Origin: Streptomyces fulvoviolaceus
GTDB lineage: Bacteria > Actinomycetota > Actinomycetes > Streptomycetales > Streptomycetaceae
Reading direction: 5' to 3'
Assembly: GCF_000718165.1 (NCBI RefSeq)
Contig: NZ_JOEY01000005.1
Coordinates: 62,001-126,000, forward strand
DNA length: 64,000 nucleotides
The notes below the pieces were generated by a model. It searched no databases and was not told the DNA's origin. It was given only the letters and a program-made list of their open reading frames with translations. The translations under genes were made by a program, and so were the position numbers. Positions 33,673 through 43,246 of this stretch are shown here, piece after piece. Numbering within the stretch: the first letter of the stretch is position 1; every line of letters begins with the position of its first letter.

Positions 33673-34455
33673 GTGCCTGCGAATTCCGAGCCTGCGAACA
33701 CCGACGGCCCCGACGAGGGCGGTACCCCCGCCAGCAAGTCCGAGCAGACCCGCGCGCTGATCCTGGAGACGGCGATGCGGCTCTTCCAGGAGCGGGGGTA
33801 CGACAAGACGACGATGCGGGCCATCGCGAACGAGGCCGGCGTCTCCGTCGGCAACGCGTACTACTACTTCGCGGGCAAGGAGCACCTGATCCAGGGCTTC
33901 TACGACCGTCTCGCCGCCGAGCACCGGGCGGCGGTCCGGGAGGTCCTGGACCGGGAGACCGACCTGGAGGCGCGGCTCGGGGGTGTGCTGAGGGTGTGGC
34001 TGGAGATCGCCACGCCGTACCACGAGTTCGCGGTGCAGTTCTTCAAGAACGCCGCCGATCCCGACAGCCCGCTCAGCCCCTTCTCCCCCGAGTCGGAGCA
34101 CGCGCGCGTGGAGGCCATCAGCATCCACCGGGAGGTGCTTCACGGTGCCACGAAGACCAAGGTGCCGGAGGAACTGCGGGATGTCCTCCCCGAGTTGATG
34201 TGGCTCTCCCAGATGGGGCTCGTGCTGTACTGGATCTTCGACCGGACCGAGGGGCGCGAGCGGAGCTACCGGCTGGCCGAGCGGGGGGCCCGGCTCACCG
34301 CGCGCGGGGTGTCACTGGCCCGGTTCCGGGTGCTGCGGCCGCTCGTACGGGAGGTGCACGAGCTGTTCACGGACTTCCTTCCGGGGATGACGAACGCGCT
34401 GCCCGACCCGGTGAAAGCGAAGAAAGAGGCGCCCGCCGAAGACGGACGCCCCTGA
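33673..34455 (+). CDS. TetR-family regulator, predicted autorepressor
   Basis: A 260-residue regulator. After an acidic, disordered 25-residue start comes the HTH domain (ALILETAMRLFQERGYDKTTM, then SVGNAYYYFAGKEHLIQGFY). The larger C-terminal domain has a motif LRVWLEIATPYHEFAVQFFKNAADP that recurs in a Streptomyces TetR subgroup. GTG start. Third gene of an operon preceded by two identical palindromes; TetR proteins usually bind such sites, so autorepression is the simple model. The ligand is unknown. Confidence 0.87.
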   Translation: MPANSEPANTDGPDEGGTPASKSEQTRALILETAMRLFQERGYDKTTMRAIANEAGVSVGNAYYYFAGKEHLIQGFYDRLAAEHRAAVREVLDRETDLEARLGGVLRVWLEIATPYHEFAVQFFKNAADPDSPLSPFSPESEHARVEAISIHREVLHGATKTKVPEELRDVLPELMWLSQMGLVLYWIFDRTEGRERSYRLAERGARLTARGVSLARFRVLRPLVREVHELFTDFLPGMTNALPDPVKAKKEAPAEDGRP

Positions 34456-34459
34456 GCCC

Positions 34460-36883
34460 TCAGTTGACGGCGTCGACCTCGCCCTCCGAAACCTCCGCCA
34501 CCTCCACGTCGTACACCAACGGCTCCTCCCCCACGACCACATGCCGCACCCGCGAGCCGTACGCCGAAGCAGTCGTCGACAGCAGATACGTCCCCGGTGC
34601 CGGCACCGAGACGATGTACGAGCCGTCCGCCAGCGACACGACCCGGTCCAGTTGACGCCCGCCGGCCGACAGCAGCGTCACGGCCGCGCCCTCCATCGGC
34701 TCGCCGTCCGCCGTCCGGACGAAGCCGTGGATCACCGAGGCCGGACCGTCCCCCACCACGTCAGGCAGAGCCGTTTCCTCCTTCGGCTCCACCGCCAGGT
34801 GCGGCAGCCGCTTCTCCAGCCCCGCCGGCAGCCACCAGTTGGAGTTGCCGAGCAGGTGCATCGCGGCCGGCACCAGGGCCGTACGCAGGATGAACGCGTC
34901 CAGGGCGACCGCGGCCGCGAGGCCTATGCCCGCCATCGCGCCCTCCATGTCGCCGCTCAGGACGAAGGCAGAGAAGACGCAGATCATGATCAGGGCCGCG
35001 CAGTTGATGACCCGGCTGGTCTCGGCCAGGCCCACTCGGACCGCTCGCGCGTTGTCCTTCGTGTGCACCCACTCCTCGTGCATCCGGCTCACCAGGAAGA
35101 CCTGGTAGTCCATCGAGAGGCCGAAGAGGAGCGAGAGCATGATGACCGGCAGGAACGCCGTGATCGGACCCTCCTTGCCGATGCCGAGGAGTTCCGTGCC
35201 CCAGCCCCACTGGAAGATCGCGACCAGGACGCCGAAGGACGCGGCCGCCGCGACCAGGTTCATCAGCGCCGCGGTCAGCGGGACCACCAGGGAGCGGAAC
35301 GCGATGAGCAGAAGCAGGAAGCCCAGCGAGATGATCGCCACGATGAAGTAGGGCAGGCGCTCGCCCGTCACGGACGCGAAGTCCTTGAAGACGGCCGTGA
35401 CGCCGCCGACATGGGCCTCGGTACCCGACTCGGGGATCACGTCATCGCGCAGGCGGTCGATGAGTTGGTCGGTCGCCTCGGACTGCGGTGACGTGGTCGG
35501 GACCACCTGGATCACCGTGATGCCGTTCGCGGGCGGGGCGGCGGCCACCTGCGCCACGCCCTCGGTGGACTCGATACCGGAGACCAGCCCCTGGGCGTCG
35601 CCTTGGGAAACGACCACCTGGAGCGGGCCGTTGAAGCCGGGGCCGAAGCCCTCGGCGAGCAGGTCGTAGGCCTGCCGGGTCGTCGTCGACTCCTGGTGGT
35701 TGCCCTGGTCGGTGGCGCCGAGCCGGATCGACAGGACGGGCAGCGCCAGGACCAGCATCACCAGCAGGGCCAGTGCGGCCACCGAGCGCGGGCGCCTTTG
35801 GACGTACGACGACCAGCGCGCCGCGAGCCCGCTCGTGTGCTCCGGTTCCGGTCCCGTCACGGCGAGCCGGCGCCGCTGGCGGCGACTGAGGACGCGCATG
35901 CCGAGCAGCCCGAGGAGCGCGGGCAGCAGAGTGGTCGCGGCCAGCACGCTCAGGACGACGGTCAGCGAGGTCGCGATGACCACGCCGTCCAGGAAGCGCA
36001 TGTTCATCACCAGCATTCCGGCGAGCGCGATGCACACCGTGCCACCCGCGAACAGCACCGCGCGGCCGGACGTGTTGAGGGCCGTGACCGCCGACTCCTC
36101 GGGCTTCATGCCGCGCAGGATGCCCTTCCGGTGCCGGGTCACGATGAACAGGGCGTAGTCGATGCCGACGCCGAGGCCGATCAACGAGCCGAGCAACGGG
36201 GCGACTTCGGGCACGTCGGTGACATGGCTGAGCAGCGAGGTCGCCATCAGGCCGGTGCCGAGGGCCGCGACCGCCACCACGAGGGGCAGCAGCATCGCGA
36301 AGAGCGAGCCGAAGGCCAGGAAGAGCACGACCGCCGCGGCGACGATGCCGACCATCTCGGCGACGCCGGTCGGCGGCTCCTGGGTCCGGGTGATCGCCTG
36401 GCCGCCCAGCTCGACCTGGAGTCCGCCCTGTTCGGCGGCCTGTGCGGTGTCGACGACGTCCTCGACCAGCGCCTTGGGTACGGCGTTGGCCTGGTCGGTG
36501 AAGGTGACCTGGGCGTACGCGATCCGCCCGTTCTCACTGATCTGCGCCGCGCCGTCCGCCGTGTACGGGCCGGTGACCTCGCCGACCCCCTTCATCGCCC
36601 CGATCTCCTCGAGTGCGGGCTCGATCCGGGACCGTACGGACTGGTCCCGTACCGATCCCTCGTCGACCTTCCACACCACCGTGTCGATGTCGCCCGAGCT
36701 CTGCGGGAAGGCCTTCTCCATCAGGTCGTACGCGCGCTTGGAGTCCGTGTTCGGGAGGGAGAAGGTGTTCGCGTAGTCCGTGCCCGCGGCGGAACCCGCG
36801 AAGCCCAGACCGAACACGGTCCCCACCCACAGCAACAGGACCACCAGCCGGTGCCGATAGCACCACCGTGCCAATGCCGCCAC
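34460..36883 (-). CDS. MMPL/RND-type exporter with C-terminal carboxypeptidase-regulatory-like beta domain
   Basis: An 807-residue membrane transporter with two blocks of about six helices. The first starts LVVLLLWVGTVFGLGFAG, and large external loops follow helices 1 and 7 (FSLPNTDSKRAYDLMEKAFP). MMPL landmark segments are LGVGIDYALFIVTRHR and LLFGLSMDYQVFLVSRMHEEW, whose GxDY and MDY acids are in the proton path. Such proteins export lipids or hydrophobic compounds. Beyond the last helix, residues about 715-790 form an extra cytoplasmic or surface beta-sandwich (HGFVRTADGEPMEGAAVTLL ... YIVSVPAPGTYLLST), similar to CarboxypepD_reg domains. GTG at 36883 chosen for GGGGAG eight bases upstream. 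Diverges from a two-component system. Confidence 0.85.
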   Translation of the reverse strand: MAALARWCYRHRLVVLLLWVGTVFGLGFAGSAAGTDYANTFSLPNTDSKRAYDLMEKAFPQSSGDIDTVVWKVDEGSVRDQSVRSRIEPALEEIGAMKGVGEVTGPYTADGAAQISENGRIAYAQVTFTDQANAVPKALVEDVVDTAQAAEQGGLQVELGGQAITRTQEPPTGVAEMVGIVAAAVVLFLAFGSLFAMLLPLVVAVAALGTGLMATSLLSHVTDVPEVAPLLGSLIGLGVGIDYALFIVTRHRKGILRGMKPEESAVTALNTSGRAVLFAGGTVCIALAGMLVMNMRFLDGVVIATSLTVVLSVLAATTLLPALLGLLGMRVLSRRQRRRLAVTGPEPEHTSGLAARWSSYVQRRPRSVAALALLVMLVLALPVLSIRLGATDQGNHQESTTTRQAYDLLAEGFGPGFNGPLQVVVSQGDAQGLVSGIESTEGVAQVAAAPPANGITVIQVVPTTSPQSEATDQLIDRLRDDVIPESGTEAHVGGVTAVFKDFASVTGERLPYFIVAIISLGFLLLLIAFRSLVVPLTAALMNLVAAAASFGVLVAIFQWGWGTELLGIGKEGPITAFLPVIMLSLLFGLSMDYQVFLVSRMHEEWVHTKDNARAVRVGLAETSRVINCAALIMICVFSAFVLSGDMEGAMAGIGLAAAVALDAFILRTALVPAAMHLLGNSNWWLPAGLEKRLPHLAVEPKEETALPDVVGDGPASVIHGFVRTADGEPMEGAAVTLLSAGGRQLDRVVSLADGSYIVSVPAPGTYLLSTTASAYGSRVRHVVVGEEPLVYDVEVAEVSEGEVDAVN

Positions 36884-37041
36884 GCTCAACACTCCCCAGT
36901 CGGTCGTCGGTTGGTCCCCCAGGTCCTGGGCAACAGAATTGGCGGCGGCACGCACGCGTGGACACCGCGAGCGCATGACTCTCAAGGAACTCCAAAGCGC
37001 GAACCGGCCCGACTGTCAGTGGGCGCGCCGATACTGGGGGC

Positions 37042-37746
37042 ATGACGACGGGTCCAGGCACCGCGGGTCCAGGCACCGTGCTGGTCGTGGAGGACGAGGA
37101 GAGCATCGCGGACGTCCTCGCCATCGCCCTGCGCTACCACCGCTTCGAGGTGATGGTCGCGGGCAGCGTCCGCGAGGCGCTCGCGCTGGCCGAGCGCACC
37201 CGCCCGGACGCCGCCCTCCTCGACGTGATGCTCCCCGACGGGGACGGCCGGGCCCTGGGGCGTGAACTGCGCGACAGGCGGCCCGACTTGGCGCTCGTGT
37301 TCCTGACCGCGCGAGACGCGCCCGGCGAGGTCGTCGGCGCCCTCGGCTTCGGCGACGACTACATCACCAAGCCGTTCAACATCGACGAGGTGGTCGCGAG
37401 GATCACGGCGGTGCTGCGCCGCACCCGCCCGGCCGACGTCCTCCCGCAACGGCCACCGCTCAGATACGGCGACCTGGAGCTGGACGAGACGACGTACTCG
37501 GTGCACCGCGACGGCCGCACGGTCCAGCTCACCCCCACCGAGTACGCCCTGCTGCGCTTCCTGGTGCGCAACGGCGGTCGGATCGTGCCCAAGGAGCAAC
37601 TCCTGCGCCACGTCTGGCAGTACGAGCACACACCGCCCGAGTCGACCGTCGTGGAGACCTACATCAGCTATCTGCGGCGCAAGCTGGACGCACTGGGGGC
37701 GCCGGTCATCACCACCCGGCGGGGTGTGGGATACGGGCTCGCATGA
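37042..37746 (+). CDS. OmpR-family response regulator
   Basis: A 234-residue two-domain regulator. The receiver has the acidic pair VVEDEES, the phospho-acceptor Asp in ALLDVMLPDGDG at about 58, Thr in VFLTARD, and Lys in YITKPF. The C-terminal winged helix starts at LRYGDLELDETTYSVHRDG and includes LTPTEYALLRFLVRNGGR and VVETYISYLRRKLD. ATG with GGGGG upstream. It overlaps the kinase gene by 4 bp. It may control the divergent MMPL exporter, across a 158-bp gap. Confidence 0.93.
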   Translation: MTTGPGTAGPGTVLVVEDEESIADVLAIALRYHRFEVMVAGSVREALALAERTRPDAALLDVMLPDGDGRALGRELRDRRPDLALVFLTARDAPGEVVGALGFGDDYITKPFNIDEVVARITAVLRRTRPADVLPQRPPLRYGDLELDETTYSVHRDGRTVQLTPTEYALLRFLVRNGGRIVPKEQLLRHVWQYEHTPPESTVVETYISYLRRKLDALGAPVITTRRGVGYGLA

Positions 37747-39185
37747 GGATTCCGTGCACCCGCTCCATCCACTCGCTGCGCGCCAAACTCACGCTGGCGA
37801 ACGTGGCGCTGCTGGCGCTCGGCATCGTCGCGGCGACCGCCGTGAGCGTGATGGGCATGCGGTACTACCTGCTCGACCAGATCGACTCCGAGCTGACCAA
37901 GACCCGCGAGTCGCTGGGCGGTTCACAGCTGACGATGCAGATGATCGACGGGCTGAGCGACCTGGCGATCGTGCGTGAACGATTCCTGCAGCAGGACCAG
38001 GGGCAGGCGCGGCCGGAACAAATCCTCGCCGCCGTCGACGTGCGGGGCGGGACGGTCTCCCTGGCCGGTTTCAGCCCGAGCGACGTCCAGCGGGACCTCG
38101 CGGCCGCCGTGGACGACCCGCGGGCGCTGGCCGCCGGCACCGAGCCGCGTGACATCCGGGTGCGCGGCGACGCCTACCGGGCGACCGCGACCCGCCTGGC
38201 CGACGGCACGTACATCCTGCTCGCCACCTCCACCGAGGCCGTCCACAGAGGAATCGCCAAGGCCGTCAAGCTCGATCTCGCCATCGGCACCCTGCTGCTG
38301 GCGCTGCTGGCCTGTCTGACGATGCTCAGCGTCCGGCGCCGGATGCAGCCGCTGGAGGACATGGTGGAGACCTCGTCGGCGATCGCCGAGGGGGACCTGA
38401 CCCGGCGCGTCCCCTCCAGCAGCGAGGCCACCCTGGAGGTCGAGCAGCTCCGGGTCGCCCTCAACTCCATGCTCCAGCAGGTCGAGTCGGCGTACCGCAC
38501 GCGCGAGCGCAGCGCGGCCCAGCTGCGCAGCTTCGTCGCCGACGCCTCGCACGAACTGCGCACCCCGCTGTCCGCGATACGCGGCTACCTCCAGCTCTAT
38601 GACAAGGGGATGCTGCAGGACCCGGACGAACGCAAGCGCGCCTGGGCGCGGGTGCTGGCGGAGACCGACCGCATGGGGCGGCTCGTCGACGAGCTGCTCA
38701 CCCTCGCCCGCCTCGACCAGCAGCCCGAACTCCGCTTCCGCAACGTCGACCTGAGCCGACTGGTGCGGGACGCGGCCGAGGATCTGCGGGTGCAGCAGCC
38801 GGAGCGGCCCATCGCGGTCGGCGCCGACGGCTCCCTGCTCGTGCACGCCGACGAGTCGGGCCTCAGACAGGTCCTCGGCAACCTGGTGGGCAACGTCCGC
38901 ACGCACACACCCGCCGACGTGCCGGTGCACCTCGGTGTGGAGCGCGAGGACGGCGTCGTACGGCTGTGTGTCGCCGACGAGGGGCCGGGGCTCGGCGAGG
39001 AGGACGCGGCGCGTATCTTCGACCGGTTCTTCCGGTGCGGCGGGGGTGCGGGCAGCGGGCTCGGCATGGCGATCGTGCAGGGGGTCGTGCGGGCGCACGG
39101 CGGCGAGGTGGCGGTGCGCACGGCGCCGGGCGCGGGGCTGGCGGTGACGGTCACGCTGCCGGCGCGGGCGGTCGTACGGCCGTAG
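37743..39185 (+). CDS. sensor histidine kinase
   Basis: A 480-residue inner-membrane kinase. Transmembrane helix 1 (LTLANVALLALGIVAATAVSVMG) and helix 2 (LDLAIGTLLLALLACLTML) bracket an extracellular sensor of about 150 residues. HAMP follows, then the phosphorylated His in DASHELRTPLSAIRGYLQL at about 264. The ATPase domain shows an N-box (LVGNVRTHTP), DEGPGLGEEDAARIFDRFFR and GSGLGMAIVQGVV. Translationally coupled to the response regulator. Signal unknown. Confidence 0.93.
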   Translation: MRIPCTRSIHSLRAKLTLANVALLALGIVAATAVSVMGMRYYLLDQIDSELTKTRESLGGSQLTMQMIDGLSDLAIVRERFLQQDQGQARPEQILAAVDVRGGTVSLAGFSPSDVQRDLAAAVDDPRALAAGTEPRDIRVRGDAYRATATRLADGTYILLATSTEAVHRGIAKAVKLDLAIGTLLLALLACLTMLSVRRRMQPLEDMVETSSAIAEGDLTRRVPSSSEATLEVEQLRVALNSMLQQVESAYRTRERSAAQLRSFVADASHELRTPLSAIRGYLQLYDKGMLQDPDERKRAWARVLAETDRMGRLVDELLTLARLDQQPELRFRNVDLSRLVRDAAEDLRVQQPERPIAVGADGSLLVHADESGLRQVLGNLVGNVRTHTPADVPVHLGVEREDGVVRLCVADEGPGLGEEDAARIFDRFFRCGGGAGSGLGMAIVQGVVRAHGGEVAVRTAPGAGLAVTVTLPARAVVRP

Positions 39186-39224
39186 CGCGGGGCGTCCGTA
39201 CGGTCGTGACTCCACTGGTACGTC

Positions 39225-39626
39225 TCATGTGTGGGCGATCACCAGGGCCCACACGGTCTTCCCGTGCCGCCCCCTGCTCCACACCCCCCAGGCCTCGGCG
39301 ATGTTCTCCACCAGATGGAGGCCGCGGCCGGTCTCCTCCCACTCGCCGACCACCCGCAGCCGGGGCTCCATCCGGCCCTCGTCGGAGACCTCTATGAGGC
39401 AGGAGCCGTCGGCGAGAGCGGTCACCGCGACCTCGAACTCCCGCTCCAGGAGCGGGCCGTGGCGTACGACATTGGTCGCCAGCTCGGACACCAGCAGCAC
39501 CGCGTCCGCCAGCGCCTGATCGTCCGGTCCGTGTCCCCAGTCGGCCAAGTGGTCCCTGACCCGGCGCCTGGCAAGACCGACGGAAGCCGGATGCCGGGGC
39601 AGCCGGAAGGAGTTGCGTCTCAACAC
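39225..39626 (-). CDS. RsbW-like HATPase anti-sigma or regulatory ATP-binding protein
   Basis: A 133-residue GHKL ATPase domain alone. The N-box is in LVSELATNVVRHG at about 47-59, the G1 box in EVSDEGRMEP, and the G2 box in EETGRGLHLVENIA. Dozens of these single-domain proteins occur in Streptomyces, many of unknown partner. Some bind sigma factors or anti-anti-sigma factors as serine kinases. No STAS partner is adjacent. Start codon GTG with GAGGAG six bases upstream. Confidence 0.87.
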   Translation of the reverse strand: MLRRNSFRLPRHPASVGLARRRVRDHLADWGHGPDDQALADAVLLVSELATNVVRHGPLLEREFEVAVTALADGSCLIEVSDEGRMEPRLRVVGEWEETGRGLHLVENIAEAWGVWSRGRHGKTVWALVIAHT

Positions 39627-39747
39627 GTTTGCTCCTCACCCCGCCCACACCTCCGTCACATGGTGCTGCGTTGAGTGGCTGCCCGGCGTCACTCGGGCGA
39701 ATGCCGATCCGCGGAAACCCGTCAGATACGGCGCAATCGCGTCGGGA

Positions 39748-41304
39748 TCAGATCCGGTTGAGGCGCCAGAGCCGGAAGACACCGGTGCCGTCCGACAGAT
39801 ACTGGCCGCCGCCCACGTCCTCGCTGGCCACGACGTACTCCTTGGCCTGCGTCAGCGGGATGACCGGAACGTCGCGGGCGATCGCCGCCTGCAGATCACG
39901 GAAGTCCTGGTCGGCCTCGCCGCGGTCGGCGTACTGCTGACTGGCTTGAATCAGCCGGTCGACCTCGGTGCTGCTGTAACCGGTGTTCATGGTGCCGTCC
40001 GTGCCGACGAGCGGGGCGCCGAAGGTGTCCGGGTCGGGATAGTCGGCCACCCAGCCGACCGCGTACGCGTCCAGCTTCCCGGTCGCCCAGCGCTGCTGGA
40101 AGTCGGACCACTCGTAGCCCTTGAGCGTCACCTTGAACAGGCCGCCCGCCTCCAGCTGCCGCTTGAGCTCCTTGGCCTCCGCGCCGGCCGCGCCGCGGCC
40201 CTCGGCGTAGCCGTAGGTGAAGCTGACCGGGAGGGTCACTCCGGCCTCCTCGAGCAGGGCGCGCGCCTTCTTGGCGTTCGGCTCGGGGTAGGCGTCGAAG
40301 AACGACGTGGTGTGGCCGGTGATGCCCGTCGGGATCAGCGAGTACAGCGGGTCCTGCGTCCCCTCGTACACCGAGGCGACCAGTTGCTCGCGGCTGATCA
40401 GCCAGGCCATGGCCTGGCGCACCCTGACGTCGTGCAGGGGCGTGTCGGCCCGGGTGTTGAGGTAGAGGTTGCGGGTCTCGGCGCTGTCGGCCTCGGAGAG
40501 GCGCTGGCCGGGGTCACTCGCGTTGAGCCCGGCGAGGATCTTGGGCGGCAGCTGGCGGGTGGCGACGTCGACCTGCTTCGCCTTCCAGGCGCTGTCGAGC
40601 TTCTCCGGGGTGGCGTAGTAGCGCAGTTCGATGGGCCGGCCGGTGTCCTTCTCGGCGCCCTCGTAGTTCCCGTTGGGCGCGAGGACCGCCTTCTTCTCCT
40701 TCGTATACGCCGTCAGCTCGTACGGTCCGGTGCCGTCGACGCCGTTGTCCGTGCGCAGGGAGTTCGCCGGGTACTTGGTGCGGTCGACGATCGCGCCGGC
40801 CCCCGTGGCGACCTTGAACGGGAAGGTGGCGTCGGGCGAGGACAGCCGGAAGGTGACGGTGAGATCCTTCGCGCTGACCGACTTGAGGGTGTCGAGGAGG
40901 GACGACGGGCCGACGTCGGACTTGATCTTCTTGACCCGGTCGAAGGAGTACTTCACATCCTCGGCGGTCATCTCCCGGCCGCTCGGGAAGGTGAGGCCCT
41001 TGCGCAGCTCACAGCGGTAGGTAACCAGGTCGCCGCCCGTGAACTTGCAGCTCTCGGCCGCGTCGGGCACGGGCGCCACGGTGCCCGGCTCGAAGGTCAG
41101 CAGTGACTGGAAGACGTTGCTGAACAGCGCCCAGGAACCGGCGTCGTAGGCGCCGGCCGGGTCCAGCGAGGTGACGGCGTCCGTCGTCCCCACCGTGATC
41201 GTCTTGCCCGCGTCCTCCTGCGACGGCAGCAGTTGCCAGCCGCCCACTGCCACGACTCCCAGTACGAGCAGCGTCGCGAGAACCCGCATGCGAACCGAAC
41301 GCAT
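39748..41304 (-). CDS. ABC-transporter solute-binding protein, peptide/nickel family 5
   Basis: A 518-residue extracellular binding protein. The N-terminal hydrophobic segment (VLATLLVLGVVAVGGWQLL) lacks a lipobox Cys, so it is probably either membrane-tethered or cleaved. The SBP_bac_5 fold is recognisable: ITVGTTDAVTSLDPAGAYD, then FEPGTVAPVPDAAESCKF, LTFPSGREMTAEDVKYSFDRV, and the mid-protein RVRQAMAWLISREQLV. No permease or ATPase gene is nearby, so it is an orphan. ATG with GGGAGG upstream. The ligand is probably an oligopeptide. Confidence 0.87.
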   Translation of the reverse strand: MRSVRMRVLATLLVLGVVAVGGWQLLPSQEDAGKTITVGTTDAVTSLDPAGAYDAGSWALFSNVFQSLLTFEPGTVAPVPDAAESCKFTGGDLVTYRCELRKGLTFPSGREMTAEDVKYSFDRVKKIKSDVGPSSLLDTLKSVSAKDLTVTFRLSSPDATFPFKVATGAGAIVDRTKYPANSLRTDNGVDGTGPYELTAYTKEKKAVLAPNGNYEGAEKDTGRPIELRYYATPEKLDSAWKAKQVDVATRQLPPKILAGLNASDPGQRLSEADSAETRNLYLNTRADTPLHDVRVRQAMAWLISREQLVASVYEGTQDPLYSLIPTGITGHTTSFFDAYPEPNAKKARALLEEAGVTLPVSFTYGYAEGRGAAGAEAKELKRQLEAGGLFKVTLKGYEWSDFQQRWATGKLDAYAVGWVADYPDPDTFGAPLVGTDGTMNTGYSSTEVDRLIQASQQYADRGEADQDFRDLQAAIARDVPVIPLTQAKEYVVASEDVGGGQYLSDGTGVFRLWRLNRI

Positions 41305-41499
41305 CGGTTTGCCCTCCCCAGACCCCTATGAGTCCCAGCGCATATGCCACTCCCCTAGTGGCGCGGATCACCTAAGCACAGGTGTTTCACCTGGGGGAAG
41401 AGGGATTTGTTGAGTTGGGGAAACAGTTACCGCAAGGGGTTTCCGGCAGGTTTCACAGGGCCCGCACAGCATGTCCGGTCGATCGCCCCGGACCTGGCC

Positions 41500-41841
41500 T
41501 CAGTAGGCCACCGCGAACACGAAACCGCCGACGCACACCGCGATCGACGCGACCCCGCGCACCAGAATGACCTTGTCCACGAACCGCCGCAGCGGCGGGA
41601 CGGGAACGCATCGCAGCGCCCAGGTGACCGGCAGCGAGAGGGCGGCGACGTACGACATCAGAAAGTAGGGTCCGGCGGGCGGATAGTCGGGCTCCCACTC
41701 CGCCTCGGACTGGCTCTCCAGGTACAGAAGTCCCGCGAACGCGTACCAGACCAGCGCGCAGACACCGGTGAGCAGCGTCTCGAACAGGGCGAACTGCACG
41801 GGTCTGGTGCGCGCGAGGCGCAGCAGGGACACATCGGTCAT
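41500..41841 (-). CDS. small membrane protein, function unknown
   Basis: A 113-residue protein with three hydrophobic helices (FALFETLLTGVCALVWYAFAGLL, YFLMSYVAALSLPVTWAL, GVASIAVCVGGFVFAVAY). Between helices one and two is an acidic, Pro-rich loop (SQSEAEWEPDYPPAGP). No family recognised. ATG start with GGAG upstream. It is 76 bp downstream of the metallophosphoesterase gene on the same strand and may be co-transcribed with it. Confidence 0.65.
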   Translation of the reverse strand: MTDVSLLRLARTRPVQFALFETLLTGVCALVWYAFAGLLYLESQSEAEWEPDYPPAGPYFLMSYVAALSLPVTWALRCVPVPPLRRFVDKVILVRGVASIAVCVGGFVFAVAY

Positions 41842-41917
41842 GGCGTGCGCTCCTCGGGCTCGGTGTGGGCCGAGTATCGCCGTGGCGCTGCGGAACCCGC
41901 CAGGGTCGAGGGGGACC

Positions 41918-43195
41918 TCAGGCCTGCTTCGACGCCAGTTCGATCACCGTGATGTCCGACGGCGCTCCCACGCGCGTGGGCGGCCCCCACGCGCCCGCGC
42001 CCCTGGTGACGTACAGCTGAGTGTCGTCGTAGCGCTCCAGGCCCGCCAGGGTCGGATTCGCCGCCGCCGTGACGAAGTTGCCGGGCCAGAGCTGGCCGCC
42101 GTGGGTGTGGCCGGAGAGCTGGAGGTCGACGCCGTGCTCGACGGCGTCGTGGATCTGGGCGGGCTGGTGGGCGAGGAGCACGCACGCGCGTGCCGTGTCC
42201 CGGTCGCCGAGGGCCCGGGTGAAGTCGGGGCCCTGGCCCTCGCTCTCACCCGCGATGTCGTTGACGCCGGCGAGGTCGAAGTACGCCAGTTCCTCACGGG
42301 CGTTCTCCAGCGGGAGCAGGCCGAGCCGGCGCACCTCCTCGACCCACTGTTCGGCGCCGGAGAAGTACTCGTGGTTGCCGGTGACGAAGAACGCGCCGTG
42401 CCGGGCCCGGAGTTGGGCGAGTGGCGCCGCAGCGGGGCCGAGGTCCTTCACGCTGCCGTCGACCAGGTCGCCGACGACCGCGATCACGTCGGGCTGCGTG
42501 GAGTTGATGGTGTCGACGACCGTCTGGGCGAAGCCGCGGCCCAGGACCGGGCCCAGGTGGATGTCGCTGACCACCGCGATCCGGTAACCGTGTGCCGCGC
42601 GCGGGAGCTTGGCCAGCGGGACGGTGACCCGCTTGACCTTCGGTCCGCGCAGCACGCCGTACGTGCCGTAGCCGACGGTCCCGAGCGCGGCCGCGGCGGC
42701 GGCACCGCCGACGACGCGCGAGACGAAGAGGCGGCGGGAGGGGGCGGCCACGAGGCGGGGCGAGTCGGGGGCCTGGGACTCTTCGGGCTCCTGCGGCTCT
42801 TTGTGCGGCGCCCCTGTCGGCACGGACTCCGGATGCGGTACGGCGGCGGCCGGGGCGGGTGCGCGTCGCCCGTCCCGCCGTTCGAGGAGACGTCGCAGCA
42901 GCGGTCGTACGGCCTCACCCGCCACCACGGCGAGCAGCAGGTAGATCGACAGCGCCATCCACAGGTAACCCGGCCAGCCCAGCACGCGCTGCAGCCAGAA
43001 AGGGGCCCCGGCCCGCTCCGCGGCGACGGCGCCGACCACCAGCACCCAACCGCCGGCGACGACCACCGCGCCCGTACGGCGGACCCACCCGGGACCGCTG
43101 GTGGTGTCGCGGAACAGGCGGCGCCACACGTACCAGTTGGCCGTCACCAGGACGGCCAGGGTCAGCAGGACGATCAGGACAAAGACGATGATCAC
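41918..43195 (-). CDS. membrane-anchored calcineurin-like metallophosphoesterase
   Basis: A 425-residue protein. Four membrane helices occupy the first 110 residues, then a Pro/Glu-rich cytoplasmic linker and a fifth helix. The catalytic domain starts at about 195: IAVVSDIHLGPV (D-x-H), VVGDLVDG (GD), FVTGNHEYF (GNHE), and later LLAHQP and LSGHTHGGQ. All dinuclear-metal ligands are there. It resembles YkuE/YaeI-type phosphodiesterases, probably acting on a lipid or envelope phosphate on the external face. GTG start. Confidence 0.88.
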   Translation of the reverse strand: MIIVFVLIVLLTLAVLVTANWYVWRRLFRDTTSGPGWVRRTGAVVVAGGWVLVVGAVAAERAGAPFWLQRVLGWPGYLWMALSIYLLLAVVAGEAVRPLLRRLLERRDGRRAPAPAAAVPHPESVPTGAPHKEPQEPEESQAPDSPRLVAAPSRRLFVSRVVGGAAAAAALGTVGYGTYGVLRGPKVKRVTVPLAKLPRAAHGYRIAVVSDIHLGPVLGRGFAQTVVDTINSTQPDVIAVVGDLVDGSVKDLGPAAAPLAQLRARHGAFFVTGNHEYFSGAEQWVEEVRRLGLLPLENAREELAYFDLAGVNDIAGESEGQGPDFTRALGDRDTARACVLLAHQPAQIHDAVEHGVDLQLSGHTHGGQLWPGNFVTAAANPTLAGLERYDDTQLYVTRGAGAWGPPTRVGAPSDITVIELASKQA

Positions 43196-43246
43196 GGCGT
43201 GGATTCCCCCTGGTCTGCGGTCATGACATCCGGCGCTGTGCGCGGC

